A stretch of DNA of 62,120 nucleotides from Candidatus Heimdallarchaeota archaeon LC_3 (GTDB taxonomy: Archaea; Asgardarchaeota; Heimdallarchaeia; Hodarchaeales; LC-3), in NCBI GenBank assembly GCA_001940645.1, contig MDVS01000113.1:1-62120 (forward strand), read 5' to 3'. Position 1 is the first letter of the stretch, and each line of letters opens with the position of its first letter. Below are positions 1 to 7,114 of the stretch, piece after piece. Below the pieces are notes generated by a model. That model saw only the letters and a program-made list of their open reading frames with translations. It made no database searches and was not told the DNA's origin. Position numbers and translations under genes: made by a program.

Positions 1-41
1 AAAGATAAGAGATTCGTATTTCAGAATTCTATTAGAGAAAG

Positions 42-190
42 TTAAGATGGAGGAGGTCCTTGTGGTCTCCACATCCAAACTTTTAATAACTTTATAGTCA
101 AAATGATTCCTACTAAAGCTATAACAAAAGCTAGGACATAAGTCTTACCTAGTGCTGGAATCCATGCATCAACCCAACCAAGTGCAAAAT
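42..190 (-). pseudogene. 5'-truncated inverted copy of the small membrane protein gene at 208
   Basis: Read on the minus strand, this stretch encodes about the last 48 codons of a protein nearly identical to the C-terminus of the gene at 208-489, ending in its own TAA (42-44). I count seven base differences between the copies; six are synonymous and one changes Ile to Val, so the copies diverged under protein-level selection. Similarity stops near 190, and an in-frame TGA (201-203) follows upstream, so no start codon is available. It is therefore a 3' gene fragment pointing away from the intact copy. The sequences beyond the two stop codons differ, which argues against a simple assembly fold-back. 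Confidence 0.7.
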
Positions 191-486
191 TCGATTTTCC
201 TCAAGCCATGAGATCAATGTCTATGAAAGACATGCTTACTAATCCAAGATTCTGGGCTTATGGATTAATTGTGGACGCTTTATTAGTAGTTGAAATAGCA
301 GTGCCTGTTTCCTTTATTAAAGTACCTTGGTTAGCTCTAAATTTTGCACTTGGTTGGGTTGATGCATGGATTCCAGCACTAGGTAAGACTTATGTCCTAG
401 CTTTTGTTATAGCTTTAATAGGAATTATTTTGACAATAAAACTATTAAAAGTTTGGATGTGGAGACCTCAAGGACCTCCTCCATCC
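45..486. repeat. Inverted repeat, arms of about 146 bp around a 150-bp centre
   Basis: Arm 45-190 is the reverse complement of arm 341-486 (paired positions sum to 531) with about seven mismatches. The centre, 191-340, encodes the N-terminal half of the plus-strand gene. The arms are the 3' halves of two divergent gene copies. This geometry could allow the centre to invert by recombination between the arms, or could simply mark an old inverted duplication. Confidence 0.85.
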
Positions 487-489
487 TAA
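208..489 (+). CDS. Small two-helix membrane protein, unknown function
   Basis: 93 residues with two predicted membrane segments (about 16-40 and 62-86) and a short C-terminal tail ending in RPQGPPPS. I do not recognise the family. The start is uncertain: ATG codons at 208, 217, 220 and 229 are all possible and none has a clear ribosome binding site. The DNA where a promoter should lie (about 150-190) is the inverted second copy of the gene's own 3' end and shows no TATA-like box. The 5' region may therefore be rearranged. The C-terminal half is duplicated in inverted orientation at 42-190. Confidence 0.55.
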   Translation: MRSMSMKDMLTNPRFWAYGLIVDALLVVEIAVPVSFIKVPWLALNFALGWVDAWIPALGKTYVLAFVIALIGIILTIKLLKVWMWRPQGPPPS

Positions 490-692
490 TTTTTTCCTCA
501 CTATGTATATTACTATTTTCATACTTTTAGATGTAATTTGTGGGTTCAATATTATTGACAATCCATTTCTAAGAATGTAAGACATTCAGCTAGTGAAGAA
601 AACATTCTGGACTATTATTGAAGCTGAACTGCTTTTTGGTTTCTGTTTTTGGTTTTTTTAAACTCCAAATGACATCAAAAAACAATCGTAAC

Positions 693-737
693 ATTTATAA
701 ATTCAATATATGATTCATATATGATTTAAATATATGA
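693..737 (+). promoter_or_regulatory. TATA box and PadR operator-like half-sites upstream of 738
   Basis: A TATA-like TTTATAAA lies at 694-701. It is followed by three copies of the 8-mer ATATATGA: forward at 706-713, inverted (TCATATAT) at 715-722, and forward at 730-737. The first two form a perfect palindrome around one base. The last abuts the ATG at 738. Position over the expected transcription start suggests autorepression by the PadR protein encoded just downstream. This is an inference from the repeats. Confidence 0.55.
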
Positions 738-1091
738 ATGATTAAAATGAAAAAAATTTTAAATTGGGAAACATCAATAAAAAAGGGATTCGCAAAACCT
801 TTAGTTTTAAAATTGTTAAATGAAAATGAATCTTTTCCGTATCAGCTGACCAAAGGTATTTTCAATGTTACTAATGGAGAAATAATGATAGCGACCTCGA
901 ATATCTATCCAATGCTTAAAGAATTAAAGAACAAAGGATTCGTATCATCTAAAATTGATGAAACAGAGAAACGAGAAATTTATAATATCACTTTAGATGG
1001 AAAAGATGTTCTAAAGCAGATAACAATGTTTATTAACTCTTTTTTGATAAATATTGGAAAATCCTTTGTTTTGAAGGAGGACTTAAAATGA
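738..1091 (+). CDS. PadR-family transcriptional regulator
   Basis: 117 residues with the PadR winged-helix layout: an early LVLKLLNENESFPYQLTK helix region, then TNG and a recognition region SNIYPMLKELKNKGFVSS, followed by a wing ending in YNITLDGKDVL. PadR proteins usually repress neighbouring genes as dimers; the family's C-terminal dimer helix is present but short. The start may be ATG 738 or ATG 747. The stop overlaps the next ATG by four bases, so the two genes are co-transcribed and probably translationally coupled. Repeated ATATATGA half-sites directly upstream are a likely binding site. Confidence 0.85.
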   Translation: MIKMKKILNWETSIKKGFAKPLVLKLLNENESFPYQLTKGIFNVTNGEIMIATSNIYPMLKELKNKGFVSSKIDETEKREIYNITLDGKDVLKQITMFINSFLINIGKSFVLKEDLK

Positions 1092-1774
1092 ATAACGATA
1101 TATCCCTTGAAATTAGCAAATTTTTAGATAAAGTTGATTACTTATTACCATTTAATAGTGAAATAAAAAAAATTCCTTTAGATTTCCTTAAAAAGGATAT
1201 CATGGATGGATTCCATTCTGATAAAAATTTTAAGCTCGAAACTATTATTGGAACCCCATTAGAAACAGCTAAGGCTTTATATTCAACTTATGAGTTTATA
1301 GAACATAAGGCAGGATTTTTAGTGAGATCATTAGCATTTATATTTGATTTAATATTGATATTTATTTTTTCGTTTGCGAGCATATTTACAGGAGTTCAGT
1401 TCATAATATTCACTCAATCAACAGATGTTAATTCACCAATTCTTACCATTTTAATTTATATTCTCATTCTTATCACTTATTTGTTTGGAATTTGTTTTTT
1501 GTTGTTATATTTTATCATTTTAGAAAAGTATTATTCAACAACTCTGGGTAAATATATATTGGGATTACGCGTTATAGATAAAACTGGGATTAAAATAAGT
1601 TGGAAACAAGCTGTGACTAGATCAATTTCTAAAATAATATTTATCATTCCTTTATTCAACATTCAATTTATAATATTAGATGTACTAATTGGATATATTT
1701 ATAATAGAAATGAAAAAGTTCGTGGATTAGATATTATAGCTGAGACTATTGTGATCAGAGAAAAAGTCGTATGA
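1088..1774 (+). CDS. HAAS-like N-terminal region plus RDD-family membrane protein
   Basis: 228 residues. The first ~75 (including LDKVDYLLP and a GTPLETAKALY segment) resemble the helical HAAS/DUF1700-type domain commonly paired with PadR regulators. Residues ~80-225 form an RDD domain with Arg-Ser-Leu-Ala at its entry, Asp in the first membrane helix (AFIFDLILIF) and TLGKYILGLRVID before the last helices. Four membrane segments are likely. It begins with ATGA overlapping the PadR stop. PadR-HAAS pairs typically sense membrane or cell-surface states. The fusion to RDD is my reading and the substrate is unknown. Confidence 0.75.
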   Translation: MNNDISLEISKFLDKVDYLLPFNSEIKKIPLDFLKKDIMDGFHSDKNFKLETIIGTPLETAKALYSTYEFIEHKAGFLVRSLAFIFDLILIFIFSFASIFTGVQFIIFTQSTDVNSPILTILIYILILITYLFGICFLLLYFIILEKYYSTTLGKYILGLRVIDKTGIKISWKQAVTRSISKIIFIIPLFNIQFIILDVLIGYIYNRNEKVRGLDIIAETIVIREKVV

Positions 1775-1927
1775 TATGAGGAGATTTTCAAAGCAGTATT
1801 TGTTCTAATTGGTTATCTTAATTAATTCGGGAATTTAATGGCCGAAGAGAAGAATATGACCTATCTTTTGTAATAACTAAGAAAAAAAAAAGAAAAAAAG
1901 AAAAAGAAGAAACATTTTCCCAATCTT

Positions 1928-2404
1928 TTATAGATCTAATCTAGGAATAATAATTTCTTTAGTCTTTTCAATCCAGGTAAAAGAAAGTCGCTGATTTTTG
2001 ATCATATTAGCCAAATGTGGATATCTTTTGATTTCTTTTTGAAATTTATCATTAGAAATAATAGCATATCCTTGTTTCCCTTTCGATAATAGAAAATCAT
2101 CCATGTCTACTGAAGGAACAAAAATAATTTGATCATTACATATTAGATCCTGTAATTCAATATCTCTCCTGACTTTTCTTTCTTGAATATTGGATATCAG
2201 ATACAGAATATCATATTTATGTCCATATTTTTCTTCAATTACAACTAATCGATTGAAATCTGGACTTTCTCCTTTTTTGCTATTTTTTTGGTCAAAAGCA
2301 ACATTATTACTATCAACCACCAGTCCTTTAAAATCTGACACTCGATCATCAGACATTAAAGAGATTTCTTTATTTATTATACTATTTTCATTCATGCTTA
2401 TCAC
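1928..2404 (-). CDS. NYN/Zc3h12a-like PIN-fold ribonuclease domain protein
   Basis: 158 residues. The core shows VVDSNNVAF near residue 29 (first metal-binding Asp with following Asn), DFNRLVVIEE, a VDMDDFLLSK acidic motif and IISNDKF with a second Asp. This order is typical of NYN/Zc3h12a-type metal-dependent RNases. No RNA-binding zinc finger is visible, and the protein is a little shorter than many relatives. It stands alone between intergenic stretches. It could be an RNA decay enzyme or a toxin-like RNase; no antitoxin partner is evident nearby. Confidence 0.65.
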   Translation of the reverse strand: MISMNENSIINKEISLMSDDRVSDFKGLVVDSNNVAFDQKNSKKGESPDFNRLVVIEEKYGHKYDILYLISNIQERKVRRDIELQDLICNDQIIFVPSVDMDDFLLSKGKQGYAIISNDKFQKEIKRYPHLANMIKNQRLSFTWIEKTKEIIIPRLDL

Positions 2405-3315
2405 TACTGAGATATTTTTGTTATACCGAACTAAAACAGCTGATTCTCAACCAATCTCAGAACAAGCAATGACTAAGTTCACGCTAGTCTATTCACATGA
2501 TTCATTTTAATGTCCTATATGGACTACACTTCTTAGAACACAAACCGGATCAATACAACGTTCACTATTAATTAAACCACTTTAAACCTATCAGTCAAAA
2601 GTTCTCGGTATAACATAATTATTATTTAAAAACTAATTATTTATATTTTCTCTTTTAGAGAAAAATATTTCTTTGAAATTTCGGATCACTGATTTGAGTT
2701 CGATCCAAAATCATCTTAGTTTTTTTTAATTTAGAAATCGGGAAAGCACGTCAAATTATTTGTATTCTTCGCATTTCTGACATTGACGCATAGTAAACAT
2801 TAATTATTTCTTCAATATTTTCTTCATAAACTTCTAAAATTTTAAGCAAAACATCTTTCTTTTACCTTTTCTCAATTGCTTCCTAAAAGCAACTGATAAA
2901 CCTGCATGTTTCCATATTGTATCATTTTTTAAATTAATTATTAGCATTTTTCTCAATTCCAAATTCAGTTAATTCTTCCTGAAGATGAGACTCCAAATTA
3001 TGATTTACTTAAAATTCAGAAATTCTTTAAATTTTATTTGGAGAACAAAAATGCGGATGAATATGGTCTTATTTTACGAAAAACAAATAAGATTACTCCT
3101 TTCCAAATTTAATTGTGGTAAGAATCAAATCAATTTCGAATTTCAATTTCGAATCTAGATTTGCGTTATTTCTCTTCTGTTTCTCTATTTCAGTCTATTT
3201 TCGATAGTAAACTGAAAGTAAAGACTTAAATAATTCTCTGTTTTATAATTATTCAAATTCTTCTTGGTGATTAATCATATCAGACAAATTAGTAGATTCA
3301 CGACAGGTCACAGCA
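2405..3315. other. Gene-poor stretch with one coding-looking fragment
   Basis: No intact gene seen. On the plus strand 2945-3112 is open for about 55 codons and ends in TAA (3110-3112). Its product, with segments such as ILPEDETPNYDLLKIQKFFK and EYGLILRKTNK, reads like a real C-terminus, but it has no start codon and stops bound it upstream. It is probably a remnant of a lost gene. The rest is AT-rich with scattered stops in all frames. Confidence 0.4.
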
Positions 3316-3588
3316 ATGAAATTCCTTGACCATCTTGGGAAAAAACTGTTAATTCATGAAAAAGCATTATTATCTATAGGTGATATCGTAGAGGAAATTT
3401 GTCATATTAAACCTGCTAACATTCAAGAAATTATTTGTGCTGCATTTTTTCTAGCGAATAGGACTGCTAATATTTGCTTTAATCTAGGGAAATTATACCA
3501 TTATTTGCAGGAAAAGAATGTGAAATACAATAAAGACCGAATTGACTATGTGACATCTCTGTTTTTCGTCTTTAACAAAAATAATTAG
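3316..3588 (+). CDS. Hypothetical protein, 90 aa
   Basis: Mostly helical small protein, no membrane segment, family not recognised. Residues ~25-60 (IKPANIQEIICAAFFLANRT) faintly recall a cyclin-like TFB repeat, but the match is too weak to use. The stop TAG shares one base with the GTG start of the next gene, which suggests a two-gene operon. There is no convincing ribosome binding site before ATG 3316. Confidence 0.45.
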   Translation: MKFLDHLGKKLLIHEKALLSIGDIVEEICHIKPANIQEIICAAFFLANRTANICFNLGKLYHYLQEKNVKYNKDRIDYVTSLFFVFNKNN

Positions 3589-3935
3589 TGATTAACTTGG
3601 CCCATGAAGAATTAGTGGATAAAATAATTAAGATTTTAACTAAAATGAGTGAAATCACTGATAACTCTGATAAATTTACCCTTAAACATGCTAAAAAAAT
3701 TATCAGTGAATTTGGTGGAGATCCTGTCCTTTTGACCTTTAGACGGACTAAAAGTAATCTCTACATTATTTATAATAAGCAGAAAGTCGCACGGGTAAAA
3801 AAGTTCATGTCTTTTAGTATTCCAACTGAATTAAAATATCAATTTGCTGAATCAATAGCAAAAAATGAAATTAATAATCTTTGTAGTTATGAGACTCTTT
3901 TACACTATTTAAAGGACAACAGAACACTAGTCTAG
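3588..3935 (+). CDS. Hypothetical protein, 115 aa, GTG start
   Basis: Starts with GTG overlapping the TAG of the preceding gene by one base. The product is basic and mixed alpha/beta, with TFRRTKSNLYIIYNKQKVAR in the middle. No catalytic motif or known domain recognised. Codon use is like that of the small genes around it. It lies at the left edge of a zone rich in broken genes and may belong to a decayed accessory element. Confidence 0.45.
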   Translation: MINLAHEELVDKIIKILTKMSEITDNSDKFTLKHAKKIISEFGGDPVLLTFRRTKSNLYIIYNKQKVARVKKFMSFSIPTELKYQFAESIAKNEINNLCSYETLLHYLKDNRTLV

Positions 3936-4019
3936 ATATTTTAATATGATAACGCATTTCTCTTAGATAATCTCTGTCATTCGGTTTATCAAATAGAATA
4001 TCCCGATAGGAGCAGACTT

Positions 4020-5660
4020 TTAATTTATTATTGGCTCATAGACAAATAAAACAAGCAAGAATTGATTCTTATTTACTTGTAACTTATCAATCCTGAATTC
4101 ATATGAAATTTTTCCCTTAATTTTTTCTTCCAAATTATTAACTCTATCATCACCAAATTGAGATAGAGGAATCCCTTCTATTAATTGATCTTTTTCATGA
4201 AATCCAATAATAATGGCTAAAAACTTCTCTTTATATTTTGATTTAATAAGATTTGAAATTTTTTCAACTATGTCTTTATCTTTTGTAGGTAACCAATCTC
4301 TATTCTTGAATTCCAAATGATTATTTTCCCTTAAGGCTGTTGTAGAAGTATAACCAATTTCTAGTAATTCAGATTTCAGCAATTCATTGAATAAATACTT
4401 TAGTTTATGGTTAATAGAGCCAAATAGAATGACCAATAGTTGTAAAGAAATATACTGTAATATCTTCCTTTCTGGAGTAGTTGAATCGTATATTACTGTT
4501 AAATTTATGAATTTATTCAACATATATATTAACCTTGTATCTATTTCGATTTTATTTTGGATTCCAATTTTTCCTATTGAAATTGATTCATTCCCAAGCG
4601 GTACTCCTAGATGACAGATTAAGATATCCTCCTTTCCAAATAAAATTTTAGAAATAAACTCTATTAGATTTCGATCCGGTTTTATTCTCTTATCAGTATA
4701 AATTGGATAGATATGGACGTGTTTTTTAGTTCTCAATGTAATTTTTTTTTCGTTTTCAATTCTGTAAATTTCATCTTTCCCATCGAAAATATCAATTCCG
4801 ATTAAATACTTATCAATACTTTGCTGAATTTGATTATATTTTTCAATATGTTCTCCTAATTCATTTTTATAGACTAAATAATCTTGGATAAAATTATTGA
4901 ATTTTTCATATTTTTTTCTACTGACAAATATTTGCTTTAATTCATATTTTTCATCGTTAATATAAAGAAAACCGTCTCTATATACTATAATCCCCTTTTA
5001 AAAGTAATATTTTCCAAATTGATCTAATTGTAATTCAAAACTAGTTACAATCTTTAAGTTTTCAAATAAATTCACTTGAAACCTTATTGGACCTCCGAAA
5101 CGAAAACTTTCTATCCCTGCAATTCCTAAAAAATCTTCAAAAAATTCTGATTTTGAACTTTCTTGAATTAAAATATCAAACAGATTGTTTTCTTTTATTC
5201 TTATTATAACATACCTAATAACAATATCATTATCCCAAAAGCGTTCAAAACTCTTGAAAAGTTGCTGTTCATCTAATCCTATAGAATCTTCTCCACTTTG
5301 GACATGTGCCAAGGCAATATATTCTTTATGAATCCAAATTATTCCATATTTGTCTTCTTCTCTTTGTCTCGTTTTCATATTTGAACAGAATTCATTTAAT
5401 AATGACTTTACAGTACTTTCAATTATTGAAGGATTATTCCTGTGAGTAATAATGTCTTTTATCCAATCTTTCGTATTAGTTTTCAAATTCATATTTTCTG
5501 GAAGAATTAAAGACCCGTTACTAATAAAAAATTTTGAAATATTTGTTATTTTTTCGATGATAGTCAAATCATTAATGAATCCCTTTTTTATTTTAAAGGA
5601 ATCCTCTTTGACCTTCTTATATTGATAATATACGCTTTGTACTTGAGTAATTGTTTCCAC
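4020..5660 (-). pseudogene. Schlafen/AlbA_2-like gene interrupted by an in-frame TAA
   Basis: Two open segments lie in one frame: 5660-5001 (220 codons, ATG start) and 4997-4020 (about 325 codons), separated only by TAA at 4998-5000. The second has no ATG, GTG or TTG for its first ~87 codons (first candidate TTG at 4736), so it is not an independent gene from its beginning. Read through, the product would be about 546 residues. Near its C-terminus LRENNHLEFKNRDW, AIIIGFHEK and a later EGIPLSQFGDDRV follow the order of the AlbA_2/Schlafen-like domain (E..hLEFK, hhhGhxE, hxG), though the usual GG turn is absent. The N-terminal part is unrecognised. It is a nonsense-mutated gene, or less likely a readthrough gene or sequencing error. 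Confidence 0.6.
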
Positions 5661-5750
5661 CGTTGACCTTAGACTTTTTCGTTAGAATTCTTGATATTGA
5701 TAATAGATTTTTTCGTCATTCAAATCAAATTTACAATTATGAAAATTTTA

Positions 5751-6495
5751 TTAACTAATTCTTTGAATATTTACAAAATGTCGTATTTTTATATTGCTGT
5801 TCAAAATTATCTCTAATTTATTAATTTTCTCCTTATTTACTCTCTTAAATTCAAAAATATTATCAATAAAATGTGATACTTCTCTTCTTGGGATATGGAA
5901 ATATCCTATTCCTTCCATTTCATCATCATTTGTTAAGACATGAGTAATTGGAAACTTTAACATTCCTTTCACTATATTATTAAATAATTCCTTGTCTTTT
6001 AAGGAAAATCTTATGCTTATCTTAAAATCCAGTCCGACCAGTCGAATGTTAGGATAATACTAAAATTGGTCTAAATCCAGAAGAAATCAAAAAACAAATT
6101 GATTTATTTCTTGAATTCAAAGTAAAAAGATTAAAAAAATCGTGATGAAACTTTAAGGAAGAAAAATATTGCAGTTTCTTCTAAAAGATCAGAAAGTCCT
6201 TCCCTCAAGATACCTGGTTTTAGCCCTAAGGATAATCTCTGCTCTAAGGTTCTTATCCAATCCTTGAATTGTGATTCATATTTTTTATCTTAGAAGATAT
6301 TATATCTAATCCAGATAATTTTACTCCATCATTTTCACTATTGTTTTGAAATTCTTTAGAAATCATATCATTCAATACAGCATATTTATCGAAATTCTCT
6401 ATTTTTTCGCTACTTTCAACTTTAATAAATACAGTTTTACCGTTTATAGAATATCCAAAACTAATTTGATGATTATTGTTTATATATTGACACCA
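5751..6495 (-). pseudogene. Decayed minus-strand gene fragments
   Basis: Three minus-strand open pieces read like protein but are out of frame with each other. About 6495-6285 includes ISFGYSINGKTVFIKVESSE; about 6290-6145 includes SQFKDWIRTLEQRLSLGLKP; 6059-5751 includes GLDFKISIRFSLKDKELF and MLKFPITHVLTNDDEMEG. None has a good start for its full length (a GTG at 5972 gives only 73 residues). Between them, 6058-6146 on the plus strand holds another coding-like piece (IGLNPEEIKKQIDLFLEF). These are best read as one or two genes broken by frameshifts, upstream of the interrupted gene at 4020-5660. Confidence 0.5.
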
Positions 6496-6629
6496 TCATT
6501 ATTAGTTATAGAATAAAAATACAAATCAGTTATATTGAAGTATAAAATAGGTTAGTTCTTGGGTATCCACTTGTTTTTTATAATTATGATAAAATTACTC
6601 AGTGGATTAAATCGAATGATATTGATTCT

Positions 6630-6815
6630 TTGAATACCGTTTATTTTAATATTATTCGCAGGGATCAGATCATTTATACAGTGAAATTAACGGTGACTGA
6701 CAGAACTAAGTTTGATTTTCTACAGTGTTTACTTGATAATCTTGAAAATATGTTTGTTGAGAATATAATAAGTGAAAACCATTTCAATATAGCATTGGAA
6801 GCATTGAGATTATAG
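6630..6815 (+). CDS. Hypothetical small protein, probably 5'-truncated
   Basis: The 61-residue product from TTG 6630 is unrecognised. The frame is open and protein-like further upstream to 6546 (for example YPLVFYNYDKITQWIKSNDI), yet no ATG or GTG exists in that extension and TAA (6543-6545) bounds it. It may therefore be the 3' part of a gene whose beginning has decayed. It sits 10 bp before the next small gene in the same direction. Confidence 0.35.
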   Translation: MNTVYFNIIRRDQIIYTVKLTVTDRTKFDFLQCLLDNLENMFVENIISENHFNIALEALRL

Positions 6816-6825
6816 GTGATATCTT

Positions 6826-7092
6826 TTGACTATTGAATTAAGTATTCTTGATAAAATTGAATCATTTGAGAAATTAGAAGAATATAAATCAGATTATTTA
6901 CAGACCTTTGTTCAAGATTGGAATGAGATTCCTTGGACAGACTCAATTAATCAAAAAAACTATGCAGGATCATTTGCTAAATGGTTGACAGATTACTACA
7001 ATACCCCTATTTATTTTCGATACGATATGGCGATTGGTATAATCTATGAATCAGATCATTCTTATTATTTTGTTTTAAATAAATATAGGTAA
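6826..7092 (+). CDS. Hypothetical protein, 88 aa, TTG start
   Basis: An AGGTGAT ribosome binding site at 6814-6820 precedes TTG 6826 by five bases, which supports this start. The product is soluble and acidic with many aromatic residues (LTDYYNTPIYFRYDMAIGI). No family is recognised. It is convergent with the hdrA-like gene, which ends at 7115. It is probably the last gene of the accessory zone. Confidence 0.45.
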   Translation: MTIELSILDKIESFEKLEEYKSDYLQTFVQDWNEIPWTDSINQKNYAGSFAKWLTDYYNTPIYFRYDMAIGIIYESDHSYYFVLNKYR

Positions 7093-7114
7093 TAGAAATA
7101 ACGTTATTTATCAC

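Noticed and set aside
2190..2510. 106-codon plus-strand frame
   Set aside because: It is mostly antisense to the NYN-type RNase gene at 1928-2404 and has no protein-like character.
2680..2720. GAGTTCGATCC, similar to a tRNA T-loop
   Set aside because: No acceptor, D or anticodon arms in the flanking sequence on either strand.
3316..3588. Possible cyclin-like TFB repeat
   Set aside because: The resemblance rests on a few hydrophobic positions; the second repeat, zinc ribbon and core motifs are absent.
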